Assembly (NCBI GenBank): GCA_039933775.1
Contig: JBDTNK010000002.1
Location: 1 to 64,000, forward strand
From: JBDTNK01 sp039933775
GTDB taxonomy: Bacteria > Chloroflexota > Limnocylindria > QHBO01
Direction: 5' to 3'
Length of the DNA: 64,000 nucleotides
How positions within the stretch are numbered: the first letter of the stretch is position 1; each line of letters starts with the position of its first letter. The notes beneath the pieces were generated by a model that worked only from the letters and a program-made list of their open reading frames with translations, was not told where the DNA came from and searched no databases. A program made the position numbers and the translations under genes. Positions 1-8,461 of this stretch are shown here, in pieces.

Positions 1-77
1 CCGCGCCGACGCCGTCTGACCGGACGACCGCGCGCGGCATCGAGACCGACCCACTTCAACAATGAGGACGAGGACCG

Positions 78-1127
78 ATGCACAGACCACTGGCTGCCCT
101 CTCGGGCGCCGCCCTTGCCATCCTGCTGCTGGCCGGCCCGACGCTGGCCTGCGGCGGGCTCATCGGTCCCAATGGGGCCGTCAACCTCCTGCGCACGACG
201 ACGTTCGCGGGCTACCACGATGGCGTCGAGCACTACGTCACCGCCTTCGAGTTCGCCGGCGGCGGCGGGCAGTTCGGCTCGATCACACCGCTGCCCGGCA
301 TCCCGACCGACGTCGTGCGCGGTGGGGATTGGACGCTCCAGCGCCTCGTGCGCGAGACCGACCCTGTCCCGGAGCGCGCCTTCCTCGCTCTCTCGGCGGC
401 CGATGCGGCCGGCGAGGCGGAGGTGCTGCTCGAGACGACGATCGACGCCCTCGACATCACGATCCTGCGTGGCGGTGGCGACGAGGTCGGCGCCTGGGCC
501 AGGCAGCACGGCTTCAACCTGCCGCCCGATGCGCCCGAGGTGCTGGACTTCTACGCTGAGCGCAGCCCGATCTTCATGGCCGCCGCCTTCGATGCCGACG
601 CGGCCGTCACCCGCGGGCAGGCCATCGGCGACGGCACGCCGGTGCATCTCACGATCCCGACCGACAACCCGTGGGTGCCGCTGCGCATCCTGGGCCTGGG
701 CAAGACGAGCGTCGAGACGGTACAGGCCGACGTCTACCTGCTCACCGATGAGCTGCCGGCGCTCCTGCCGCAGCCGGCCGGCGGGCTGAGCCTGGCGCAC
801 AGCGCCGCCGCGACCGACCTGCTGCTCGCCGACCTGCGTTCCGACGCCGGCATGGAGTGGGTGCCGACGGAGGGCTGGCTGACGAAGATCGAGATCGACG
901 CGCCTGCCACCGACCTGACCTTCGACCTCGCGATCGACGCGTCGGGGCGCGGCCAACCATCGATGGTCGACGCGGGCCTGGCGGGTCGAGCGGCGCCACC
1001 GCAGCCGCCGCTACCGAACCTGGCGCTCATCGCCGGGCTCGTGGCGCTCGTGGTGGCCGGACCGATGCTCATCGGGCTGGGCATCACCGCGGTCGGTCGA
1101 CGCCAGCCGCCGATGGCTGGCGCCTGA
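78..1127 (+). CDS. DUF2330-type exported, membrane-anchored protein
   Basis: 349 aa. An N-terminal signal sequence (hydrophobic residues about 7-24) is followed by ACGGLIGPNG; the Cys-Gly-Gly at the mature N-terminus and the following acidic/aromatic beta-rich region fit the DUF2330 family of exported proteins of unknown function. A single hydrophobic helix near residues 313-338 followed by GRRQ suggests a C-terminal membrane anchor with a short cytoplasmic tail. GAGG-like purines sit just before the ATG. A cupredoxin lipoprotein follows 7 nt downstream, so the two are probably co-transcribed. The family call is by recognition; no biochemical role is known to me. Confidence 0.75.
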   Translation: MHRPLAALSGAALAILLLAGPTLACGGLIGPNGAVNLLRTTTFAGYHDGVEHYVTAFEFAGGGGQFGSITPLPGIPTDVVRGGDWTLQRLVRETDPVPERAFLALSAADAAGEAEVLLETTIDALDITILRGGGDEVGAWARQHGFNLPPDAPEVLDFYAERSPIFMAAAFDADAAVTRGQAIGDGTPVHLTIPTDNPWVPLRILGLGKTSVETVQADVYLLTDELPALLPQPAGGLSLAHSAAATDLLLADLRSDAGMEWVPTEGWLTKIEIDAPATDLTFDLAIDASGRGQPSMVDAGLAGRAAPPQPPLPNLALIAGLVALVVAGPMLIGLGITAVGRRQPPMAGA

Positions 1128-1134
1128 GGCCGCG

Positions 1135-1539
1135 ATGCCACATCGCGCGTTGCCGGTGCTGGCGGCCTTCGTCCTCGCGACGAGCGGCCTCCTCGCCGGC
1201 TGCGGCACCGCCGGGCCGGTGACGGTCGAGATCCAGATCCACTACTCCGCCTTCGTCCCCACCGCCATCAGCGTCCCGCACGGCGTGCCGGTGACCTTCG
1301 TGCTCGTCAACGACGACCCGATCGACCACGAGTGGCTGGTGGGGGATGAGGCGTTCCACGAGCGTCACCGCACCGGTACCGAGCACCATCACGGCGCGGT
1401 CCCGGAGGAGGTCAGCATCGTGGCGCTCTCGACGCAGGAGACGACGATCACGTTCCCCGATCCCGGCACGCTGACCTACGTGTGCCACCTGCCGGGCCAC
1501 GAGGCCTACGGCATGACGGGCATGCTGACGATCACCTAG
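1135..1539 (+). CDS. Cupredoxin-domain lipoprotein (plastocyanin/azurin-like)
   Basis: 134 aa. Signal peptide ends in a lipobox LLAGC (Cys23), so the mature protein is probably lipid-anchored outside the membrane. The rest is one cupredoxin fold. Type I copper ligands are visible: a His in DHEW, then Cys, His and Met in CHLPGHEAYGM (C-x4-H-x4-M). This predicts a small blue-copper electron carrier or copper-binding protein. It starts 7 nt after the DUF2330 gene with a GAGG Shine-Dalgarno overlapping that gene's stop. It ends in TAG, showing that amber is used as an ordinary stop in this genome. Confidence 0.85.
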   Translation: MPHRALPVLAAFVLATSGLLAGCGTAGPVTVEIQIHYSAFVPTAISVPHGVPVTFVLVNDDPIDHEWLVGDEAFHERHRTGTEHHHGAVPEEVSIVALSTQETTITFPDPGTLTYVCHLPGHEAYGMTGMLTIT

Positions 1540-1569
1540 GCAGCCAATGGACCGATGGCGTCCGCGGCG

Positions 1570-2373
1570 TCAGACCGCCGCCGCTCCCAGGATGAGTGGC
1601 AGCAGGTTGCCGAAGAAGTAGCCCGCGATGCCGGCGATGGCACCCAGCAGCAGGATCTCGAAGCCAGAGCGGAACCAGCCGTGTCGCGTCCAGCGGCTCT
1701 TCACCGCGCCGATCGCGAAGAGGAAGGCGCCGGTGGCCAGCAGCGAGCCCCAGATCCCGCTGGCGACGTCCATGAACAGGTACGGAATGATGGGCACGGC
1801 CGCTCCGAGCCCAAAGGCGATCGCCATGACAAGTGCACCCTGCAGAGGCGATCCCTCGTCCGGCTCAACGGCAAGGCCGAGCTCCTTTTCGACCATGGTC
1901 TTGAGCAGCACCTCGGGGTGCTGGGCCATGACAGCCGCTACCTCGCGCGCGCGCGGCTCTGGCAGGCCATCCTGCTCGAGCATGTAGGCCATCTCCGCCT
2001 CCGCCTCGCCCGGCCGTTCGGCGACCTCTTCCCGTTCCCCGTGGATCTGCGCCTCGAAGATCTCGCGCTGGCTCTTGGAGCTCATGAACTCGCCGGCGCC
2101 CATGCTGAAGACGCCTGCCAGGCCCGTGGCGATCCCGGCAATCAGGATCACGTAGCGATCGTTCGTCGCGCCACCCACCGTGCTGACGACGGCCAGCGTG
2201 CTGACCAGCCCATCCTGTGCGCCAAAGATCGCCTCGCGGATCTCGCCGAGGAGGCTGGCCCGCCGCCGCTCCTCGTCGAGGTGGCCCTTGACCCAGGCCC
2301 GATCAAACTCGTGCGCCTGCAGCTCGGCGCGCGCCGCCTCGTTGTCCAGCGGGTTCAGCGCGCGATCAGTCAT
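1570..2373 (-). CDS. VIT1/CCC1-family iron/manganese transporter
   Basis: 267 aa from the ATG at 2373 (MTDRALNPLD). The N-terminal helix region contains EIREAIFGAQDGLVSTLAVV, the first transmembrane signature of VIT1/CCC1 proteins; GEFMSSKSQREIFEAQ is the conserved link into the cytosolic metal-binding helices, and three hydrophobic helices close the protein. Members export Fe2+/Mn2+ from the cytoplasm by proton antiport. The reading frame is open for another 86 codons upstream, but that stretch does not look like the family. On the minus strand TACGAT (2388-2383) lies 9 nt before the ATG with no Shine-Dalgarno, which supports this start and a leaderless transcript. Confidence 0.88.
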   Translation of the reverse strand: MTDRALNPLDNEAARAELQAHEFDRAWVKGHLDEERRRASLLGEIREAIFGAQDGLVSTLAVVSTVGGATNDRYVILIAGIATGLAGVFSMGAGEFMSSKSQREIFEAQIHGEREEVAERPGEAEAEMAYMLEQDGLPEPRAREVAAVMAQHPEVLLKTMVEKELGLAVEPDEGSPLQGALVMAIAFGLGAAVPIIPYLFMDVASGIWGSLLATGAFLFAIGAVKSRWTRHGWFRSGFEILLLGAIAGIAGYFFGNLLPLILGAAAV

Positions 2374-2473
2374 GACGCTCTGATCGTAGCCGAGGCCGCG
2401 CCGCGGCGTGGGAACGCATTCCGCGCCGATCGCGTCTGGCACGGCACATACGCCCAACGGGAAGAACTCAACG

Positions 2474-3379
2474 ATGAAACGATCCATCATCACCGCCCTG
2501 GCGCTCCTGAGCCTGCTCCTCGCCGCCTGCGCGAGCGCGGGGAGCGCGCAGCTCAGCGGGCAGGCAGGGGAGCAGCCCGTGGCTGAGGCGAGCGAAGCAT
2601 CGGCCGCAGACGGCTCCAACCAATCGAGCAATCGGGACGCGACCGGCGCCGGCGAGGCGCCGAGCTATGCCGCGCCCGCCGAGCAGCGCATCATCAAGAC
2701 CGGCGAGATGAGCCTCGAGGTCCAGAACGTGGCCTCCACGCTCGCCTCGGTGCGCAGGATCGCGGCCGAGATCGGCGGCTACATCGGCGGATCGCAGGCG
2801 GGCACGCTCGAGCAGTCCGCGACGCTCACGCTGCGCATCCCGGCCTCGCGCTTCGACGAGGCGCTGAGCCGGCTGCGCGAGCTGGGCGAGACGGTAGTCG
2901 AGGAGTCGACGCGCGAGCAGGACGTCACCTCGCAGGTCGTGGATCTCGAGGCGCGCATCTCGAATCTGGAGGCTTCAGAGGCGTCGTATCGCGCGCTGGC
3001 GGAGCGTGCCGAGCGGGTCGAGGACGTCCTGGCCGTCCAGTCGCGGCTCGACCAGGTGCGCGGGGAGATCGAGCAGCTGCGTGCGCAGTTGGAGAACGTA
3101 TCCGATCAGGCGGACCTGTCGACGCTGACGGTCACCCTGATCCCCAGGGCCGCGCCGGTCCAGGCGCAGGCGGAGGGCTGGGATCCCGGCGCCCGGCTGG
3201 CGGAGGCCGTGGCCGCGCTGGTCGGCGTGGGTCAGGGCGTCCTGAACGTCCTGATCTGGATCGCAATCGTGCTGCTGCCGATCCTGGTGGTGTTCGGGTT
3301 GCTGGTCGTGGTCGGTCTGCGAGTGGCCACCGAGATCCGGCGCCGACTGCCGAGCCCAGGCCCCATCGAGCCCTCCTGA
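2474..3379 (+). CDS. DUF4349 domain lipoprotein
   Basis: 301 aa from the ATG at 2474. Signal peptide with lipobox LLLAAC (Cys19), then a low-complexity Ala/Ser/Gly linker to about residue 70, then a DUF4349 domain: RIIKTGEMSLEV strand, paired strands, a long charged coiled coil (about residues 160-205) and the closing LSTLTVTLIPR strand. A C-terminal helix (WIAIVLLPILVVFGLLVVV) re-enters the membrane. DUF4349 proteins are envelope proteins of unknown function. The gene is divergent from the VIT1 gene across 100 bp. The frame is open further upstream, but the lipoprotein signal fixes this start. Confidence 0.85.
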   Translation: MKRSIITALALLSLLLAACASAGSAQLSGQAGEQPVAEASEASAADGSNQSSNRDATGAGEAPSYAAPAEQRIIKTGEMSLEVQNVASTLASVRRIAAEIGGYIGGSQAGTLEQSATLTLRIPASRFDEALSRLRELGETVVEESTREQDVTSQVVDLEARISNLEASEASYRALAERAERVEDVLAVQSRLDQVRGEIEQLRAQLENVSDQADLSTLTVTLIPRAAPVQAQAEGWDPGARLAEAVAALVGVGQGVLNVLIWIAIVLLPILVVFGLLVVVGLRVATEIRRRLPSPGPIEPS

Positions 3380-3394
3380 GGCGTGTGCGGGCGG

Positions 3395-4012
3395 TCAGCG
3401 AGCCGGGCGCGAGCCGATGAGCCGCCACGCGCCCGGCAGCGCGACCGCCGCGATGAACAGCTTCGCCGCGTCCCAGGGCAGGAAGTAGAGGGCGCCGTTC
3501 TTGAACGCATCCCACGGGCCGAGCCCGGCGACAGCGCTGAGCACTGGCACGCCGACGGCGTAGATCAGCAGCGTCCCGAGCGCCATGAGGCCCAGCGTGC
3601 GAACCGGCGTGCGATCCCAGCCGCGCTGGGCGAGCCATCCGGTGAGTGCCGCGGCAATCACGAAGCCGACGAGATAGCCACCGGTGATGCCGAGCAGCTG
3701 CTCGACACCCGCGACACCGCCATTGAAAACCGGTAGGCCGGCGACTCCCGCGGCAACGTACAGCAGCATGCTCAGTGCACCCAGGCGCCAGCCCAGCGCC
3801 GCGCCGACGAGCAGGACCGCGCCGGTCTGCCCGGTATACGGCACCGGGGTCCACGGCACGTTGAAACGCAGCTGAGCCGCGAGGGCGGTGAGTGCTGCGC
3901 CGGCGACGACGAGCACGGCAGCCCGCAGCAGGGCGTTGGCGCGGAGCCGTGGCAGGAGCACATCGCCCAGGGTGGCGGGTAACGGTCGCGTGAGCGGGCT
4001 GGTGGTCGACAT
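3395..4012 (-). CDS. bioY: BioY-family biotin transporter substrate-binding subunit
   Basis: 205 aa. Six hydrophobic helices and the BioY hallmarks VPWTPVPYTGQTGAVLLVGA and AGVAGLPVFNGGVAGVEQL near the N-terminal third, plus YLVGFVIAAAL. BioY is the S component of energy-coupling-factor transporters and binds biotin within the membrane. No ecfA or ecfT genes lie nearby, so it either uses shared modules elsewhere or works alone. On the minus strand a TACAAT -10 (plus-strand 4048-4053) lies 35 nt before the ATG. I see no BirA-type palindrome. It converges with the DUF4349 gene, with 15 bp between the stops. Confidence 0.9.
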   Translation of the reverse strand: MSTTSPLTRPLPATLGDVLLPRLRANALLRAAVLVVAGAALTALAAQLRFNVPWTPVPYTGQTGAVLLVGAALGWRLGALSMLLYVAAGVAGLPVFNGGVAGVEQLLGITGGYLVGFVIAAALTGWLAQRGWDRTPVRTLGLMALGTLLIYAVGVPVLSAVAGLGPWDAFKNGALYFLPWDAAKLFIAAVALPGAWRLIGSRPAR

Positions 4013-4078
4013 CGGTTTCCGAGGCACCGTACGGGTGGAGCGTTGCGATTGTAGGGTCGCGCGTACGATGCGTGGGAG

Positions 4079-5605
4079 ATGAATCGCATCGGACGCGCCG
4101 CCCTTCCGGTGGCATGCCTCGCAGTCGCGACGCTTCTTGCCTGGGCTCTCGAGCGTTGGGCGCGGCTCGATGACGCCTCGCCGATCTACCTCCTCGCCGT
4201 CACCGCGGTGGCCGTTGCATGCGGCACCGTGCCCGCGATCGCGACGGCGGTGGCGGCCTTCTTCGTCTACAACTTTGTCTTCGTCGAGCCGCGCCTCTCC
4301 CTGGCGGTCGCCGGCGGGCAGGAGCTCCTGACGCTCATCGTGCTGCTCGTGGTGGGTATCGTCATCGGGCGCCTGGCCGGCATTGGGCGCGACCGGGCGG
4401 CGGTCGCCCTGCGCCGAGAGCGTGAGGCTCGCGCCCTCTTCGTTATCAGCCGCTCGCTCGCCACATCCGCGAGAGCGGAGGCCACATTGCCCGTCGTGAC
4501 GGAGCGCGTGGCGGTCGAAGGTGCGCTCGATCGAGCCTGGATCGGGCTCGGGTCCACGATTGCCCAGGAGCGTGTCGTGGCCGACACGATGCCCGGCGAC
4601 GAGCTGCCGCCGACCGATCGCCATGCGGTCCTGCAGCGCGACCAGCATGAGACGAGCGTCAGCTGGATGCGCGTGCGCGGTCCAGCGGCAGCTGCAGAGC
4701 CACGCAGCCGCCGGACAGCCACCGTGTATCGGGTGGCGATCGCGTACGGTCCCGAGGCCATCGGGTCACTGTGGGGCGTGGCACCGGGCGATCCGCCGCT
4801 GGAGACCGCGCGCCTGATGGCGGTCACCGCCGACCAGGTCGCGCAGGCGATCCGCCGCGACCAGCTGGCCCGACTCGCCGTCGAGCGCGCGGTGGCCGAG
4901 CGAAGTGACGAGGCGAAGTCGGCGCTTCTCGAGCTGGTCAGCCACGACCTGCGGACGCCACTCGCCGCGATTCGGGCGTCGGCCGGCAGCCTGGCCGATG
5001 TCTCGCTGTCCCTCAGAGGCGATGAACGCCGCCAGCTGGCCGTCGCTATCGATCGCGAGGCGATGCGCCTCAGCCGGCTTGTTGAGAATCTGCTCGGGAT
5101 GAGCAGGCTGCAGGGCGGTGCCACGGCGATCGAAATCGAGCTCATTCCGGTGACCGATGCCGTGCGGGGCATCGTAGAGCGCTTGGGCTCCCTGCTCGTC
5201 GAGCACCCAGTGGAGCTGCACCTGCCCGAGGACCTGCCGCCGGCATGCGCGGATGCGACGTTCCTCGACCAGGTGCTCATCAACCTGTTGGAGAACGCAG
5301 CGAGCCACACGCCGCCGGGAAGTCCCGTGCGCATCGCGGTGCGCACCACAGATGATGGCGACATCCAGATTCTCGTTGAGGACGGCGGTGGCGGGGTCCC
5401 CGATGCGGAGCTCCCGCGCATCTTCGATCGCTTCCATCGCGTCGCGGCCGCGAAGCGACGGTCGCAACGCGGCGCCGGACTGGGACTGGCGCTCGTGCGT
5501 GGCCTGACCGAGGCGATGGGCGGCACGGTGCGCGCGGCGAGAAGCCCGCTCGGCGGGCTCGCGATCATCGTGCGCCTTCCCGCGGGTCCGGTGCCGCCGC
5601 CATGA
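4079..5605 (+). CDS. KdpD-like sensor histidine kinase lacking the N-terminal KdpD/Usp domains
   Basis: 508 aa. Starts directly with a DUF4118 four-helix membrane domain (about residues 8-100, with FVYNFVFVEPR), then a degenerate GAF-like region (about 110-260), a HisKA dimerisation helix with H-box LVSHDLRTPLAA (His about 289) and a HATPase_c domain with N-box INLLENAASHTPPGSP, G1 VEDGGGGVPD and G2 GAGLGLALV. Full KdpD is about 900 aa and carries extra N-terminal KdpD and Usp domains; these are absent, which matches short KdpD-like kinases. TACGAT (4064-4069) is 9 nt before the ATG. Its stop overlaps the regulator gene by 4 nt (ATGA). It probably senses potassium or turgor; this is inferred from domains and neighbours. 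Confidence 0.9.
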   Translation: MNRIGRAALPVACLAVATLLAWALERWARLDDASPIYLLAVTAVAVACGTVPAIATAVAAFFVYNFVFVEPRLSLAVAGGQELLTLIVLLVVGIVIGRLAGIGRDRAAVALRREREARALFVISRSLATSARAEATLPVVTERVAVEGALDRAWIGLGSTIAQERVVADTMPGDELPPTDRHAVLQRDQHETSVSWMRVRGPAAAAEPRSRRTATVYRVAIAYGPEAIGSLWGVAPGDPPLETARLMAVTADQVAQAIRRDQLARLAVERAVAERSDEAKSALLELVSHDLRTPLAAIRASAGSLADVSLSLRGDERRQLAVAIDREAMRLSRLVENLLGMSRLQGGATAIEIELIPVTDAVRGIVERLGSLLVEHPVELHLPEDLPPACADATFLDQVLINLLENAASHTPPGSPVRIAVRTTDDGDIQILVEDGGGGVPDAELPRIFDRFHRVAAAKRRSQRGAGLGLALVRGLTEAMGGTVRAARSPLGGLAIIVRLPAGPVPPP

Positions 5606-6324
5606 GTCGCGCGACCCAAGCTGCATCGGTCCTGTTGGTGGAGGATGACGACGCAGCGCGCGCGGCCGTCGCCACCAGCCTGGTGGCGCATGGCTACGCC
5701 CTGCGCCAGGCGGCCGATGGCGAGGAGGCACTGCTCGAGTGGGAGCTTGGCCGGCCGGACATCGTGCTGCTTGACCTTGGTCTTCCCGACATCGATGGTG
5801 TGGCCGTTCTGCGCCAGATCCGTCGGGAAGCTGCGACGCCGGTCATCATCATCTCGGCGCGTGGCGAGGAGCGACAGAAGGTCGCCGCTCTCGATGCGGG
5901 CGCGGATGACTACCTGACCAAGCCGTTCGGAATGCCCGAGCTGCACGCGCGAATGCGAGCGGCCCTGCGACGGGTTGCGGGTGGGTCGCCCGTCGACGGG
6001 ATGATCCGTATCGGTCCATTGGTCATGGATCCCTCGCGCCACGAGGTCACCGTCGGTGGCGCGGAGCTGCGGTTGACGCCGCGCGAGTACGAGGTGCTCA
6101 AGACGCTCTTGGCCAACGCGGGTCGTATCGTGACGCGAGGCCGCCTGCTGCGCGCGGTGTGGGGCCAGGAATACAGCGAGGAGGGCCACTACCTGCATGT
6201 CTACGTGTCGCAGCTCCGGCGCAAGATTGCGGCGCTCGACGCTGACCAGCAGCTGGCCCGGCTCATCACCGCCGAAGCGGGCGTGGGATACCGCGTTCTG
6301 AGCGATTTCTTGAGCGATTCTTGA
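5602..6324 (+). CDS. KdpE-like OmpR/PhoB-family response regulator
   Basis: 240 aa. The receiver domain (1-120) has the acidic pair VEDDDA, phosphorylatable Asp58 in LLDLGLPDIDG and the invariant Lys107 in LTKPFG. A winged-helix DNA-binding domain (about 135-235) contains LRLTPREYEVLKTL, LLRAVWG and the terminal GYRVL of OmpR-family proteins. It is translationally coupled to the kinase gene upstream (ATGA overlap) and is 57 bp from the transporter gene downstream, so it likely controls that gene. Its last codons contain a direct repeat (LSDF, LSDS) that could double as an operator. Confidence 0.92.
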   Translation: MSRATQAASVLLVEDDDAARAAVATSLVAHGYALRQAADGEEALLEWELGRPDIVLLDLGLPDIDGVAVLRQIRREAATPVIIISARGEERQKVAALDAGADDYLTKPFGMPELHARMRAALRRVAGGSPVDGMIRIGPLVMDPSRHEVTVGGAELRLTPREYEVLKTLLANAGRIVTRGRLLRAVWGQEYSEEGHYLHVYVSQLRRKIAALDADQQLARLITAEAGVGYRVLSDFLSDS

Positions 6325-6327
6325 GCG
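6299..6327 (+). repeat. Three TGAGCG direct repeats at 11-12 bp spacing, possible KdpE-like operator
   Basis: TGAGCG begins at 6299, 6311 and 6322; the first two copies extend to TGAGCGATT. OmpR/PhoB-family regulators bind tandem half-sites spaced one helical turn (about 11 bp) apart. The repeats straddle the regulator's stop codon and end 55 bp before the transporter ATG. They also encode the tail LSDFLSDS, so a purely coding origin is possible. Confidence 0.35.
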
Positions 6328-6381
6328 CCTGCTGACTCTGGCGACCGCGTTCCATCTTGGACCGCGGCCGATGCTCGATGG

Positions 6382-8451
6382 ATGAGACCCATCGATTCGG
6401 GGGAGGACCCCGATCATCGGACGCCGGTCGTCAACCCGCATCTCGAGGTTCGCGAGCGGCATGCCGGGCGGCGGCCGGGCGACGCCTACGTTAGGATCGT
6501 CCGCCCGTTCGAGGATGACTTCGAGTCGGGCGGTGGACGGCTCGTCGCCACCGAGCGCACGATCCTGCAGCGCGACGGTTGGCACAGTGCGCTTCGCCGG
6601 CTCCGAACGGTGCTCATTGGGCGGCCGATTCCGAGCGAGCATGAGGGGCATGAGCGGCTGACGAAGCTGAAGGCGCTCGCCATCTTTTCGAGCGACAACA
6701 TCAGCTCGTCCGCCTACGCGACGGAGGAGATGATGCGCATCCTCGTCGTGGCTGGGGCCGGCGGGATCGCGCTGACGATGCCGCTCACCTTCGCAATCGT
6801 TGCCGTGCTCGCGGTCGTGGCGACGAGCTACCTGCAGACGATCAAGGCCTACCCCAACGGGGCCTCGAGCTACATCGTGGCGAGCGACAACCTTGGCGTC
6901 CTGCCGGGGCTCCTCGCCGCAGCCGCGCTCCTCATCGATTACGTGCTGACCGTGGCGGTATCGGTCTCGGCCGGGGTTGCAGCGATCACCTCGATCGTGC
7001 CGAGCCTCTTCCCCGAGCGGGTCCTCATCGCGGTCGCCATCGTCGCGGTCCTCATGCTTGGCAACCTACGGGGCATCAGGGAGTCGGGCACGATCTTCAT
7101 GACGCCCACCTACCTGTACATCGGCCTCGTGGCCTCGATCATCGGCATCGGGCTGGTGCGCGAGCTCGGCGGCAACCTGGGTGCGTTCCAGCCGCCACCG
7201 ATGTGGCTGGACGAGCTTGCCGCCGACCAAGGCGGCACGGTGGCGATTCTGTCGCTCTTCATCGTGCTGCGTGCGTTCAGCTCGGGTGCCGCGGGCCTGA
7301 CGGGTGTCGAAGCTGTGTCAGACGGTGTGCCAGCATTCAAGCCACCCGAATGGCGCAACGCGCGCATCACGCTGGCCTGGCAGGCGGGAATCTTCAGCGT
7401 CCTCTTCCTTGGCATCAGTCACCTCTCGTCGGCGTTGCACGTGATCCCTGATCCCAGCGAGCAGCGGACGGTGCTGGCGCTCATGACGCGACAGATCAGC
7501 GGTGACGGCGCATTGCTTGTCTCGGTGCAACTGGCGACGGCGCTCGTCCTGGCTTTGGCCGCCAATACGAGCTTCGCCGATTTTCCGCGCCTCTCGTCAT
7601 TCCTGGCGCGCGACGGCTTCATGCCCCGCCAGTTCGGGTTCCGCGGCGAGCGGCTGGCGTTCACCACCGGCATCGTAGCGCTGTCGATGCTGGCGATCCT
7701 GCTGCTCGTCACCTTCAACGCCTCGGTCACGGCGCTCATCCCGCTCTACACGCTGGGCGTCTTTATTGCCTTCACGCTCTCCCAGGGTGGCATGGTCGTG
7801 CGCTGGTGGCGGCGCCGCGAGCCGGGCTGGCGCCGCGGGTTGCTGATCAACGGCAGCGGCGCGCTGACGACCTGCGCCATTGCCGCCGTGGTAGGCGCCA
7901 CGAAGTTCCTCTCGGGGGCGTGGATGGTCGTGTTGATGATGCCGATCCTCATCGTGCTGATGATCGGTATTCGGGCCCACTATCGAGCGACAGACCGTGA
8001 GCTCACCCTCGAGCGGATCCCGGCCGGCGCGGAGCGTGCCCGCGAGCCGATCGTCATCGTGCCGGTGGCGCGCCTGGACCGGGCGGCGCGACAGGCAATC
8101 GCATTCGCACGCTCGATCAGCGAGACGGCGACGGCCGTGCACGTGACGAACGACGCGGAGGATGCAGAGACGCTCCGAGCCCGGTGGCCCGACTGGGCCG
8201 GACCGATGGAGCTCGTGGTGGTCGAGTCGCCGTACCGCGCGCTCGTGGTGCCGCTGCTGCGCTACATGGACGCGCTCCAGCTCCAGGATCCGAGCCGGCC
8301 GATCCTCGTCGTGCTCTCCGAGTTCGTGCCACAGCATTGGTGGCAGCACCTCCTGCACAACCAGACTGCGCTGCGCCTGAAGCTGCGTCTGTTCGCGCGC
8401 CGTAACACGATCGTGGCCGACGTGCCATACCACGTAGGCGGCGTCGGGTAA
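6382..8451 (+). CDS. APC-superfamily permease, KimA/KUP-like (probable potassium importer)
   Basis: 689 aa. A soluble N-terminal stretch of about 85 residues precedes IGRPIPSEHEGHERLTKLKA, LAIFSSDNISSSAYATEEMM and TIKAYPNGASSYIVA, which resemble KimA (YdaO) and related APC permeases. About 12 membrane helices (95-550) follow, then a cytoplasmic C-terminal domain (about 555-689) starting EPIVIVPVARLDRAARQA that looks Usp-like. KimA is a proton-coupled potassium importer inhibited by c-di-AMP through its C-terminal domain. The KdpDE-like pair immediately upstream supports potassium over amino acids, but substrate is inferred. The N-terminal extension has no motif I recognise, so a later start is possible. 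Confidence 0.75.
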   Translation: MRPIDSGEDPDHRTPVVNPHLEVRERHAGRRPGDAYVRIVRPFEDDFESGGGRLVATERTILQRDGWHSALRRLRTVLIGRPIPSEHEGHERLTKLKALAIFSSDNISSSAYATEEMMRILVVAGAGGIALTMPLTFAIVAVLAVVATSYLQTIKAYPNGASSYIVASDNLGVLPGLLAAAALLIDYVLTVAVSVSAGVAAITSIVPSLFPERVLIAVAIVAVLMLGNLRGIRESGTIFMTPTYLYIGLVASIIGIGLVRELGGNLGAFQPPPMWLDELAADQGGTVAILSLFIVLRAFSSGAAGLTGVEAVSDGVPAFKPPEWRNARITLAWQAGIFSVLFLGISHLSSALHVIPDPSEQRTVLALMTRQISGDGALLVSVQLATALVLALAANTSFADFPRLSSFLARDGFMPRQFGFRGERLAFTTGIVALSMLAILLLVTFNASVTALIPLYTLGVFIAFTLSQGGMVVRWWRRREPGWRRGLLINGSGALTTCAIAAVVGATKFLSGAWMVVLMMPILIVLMIGIRAHYRATDRELTLERIPAGAERAREPIVIVPVARLDRAARQAIAFARSISETATAVHVTNDAEDAETLRARWPDWAGPMELVVVESPYRALVVPLLRYMDALQLQDPSRPILVVLSEFVPQHWWQHLLHNQTALRLKLRLFARRNTIVADVPYHVGGVG

Positions 8452-8461
8452 CATATGGAAT

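Noticed and set aside
2..19. Tail of an upstream plus-strand gene ending in TGA at 17-19
   Set aside because: Only five codons visible; cannot be supported.
1555..2586. 343-codon plus-strand frame opposite the VIT1 gene
   Set aside because: Translation is compositionally biased and has no signature; the minus strand encodes a clear transporter.
4267..6651. 794-codon open frame on the minus strand opposite the kinase, regulator and transporter
   Set aside because: Arg/Ser/Pro-rich shadow of GC-rich genes; the plus strand has clear KdpD/KdpE domains there.
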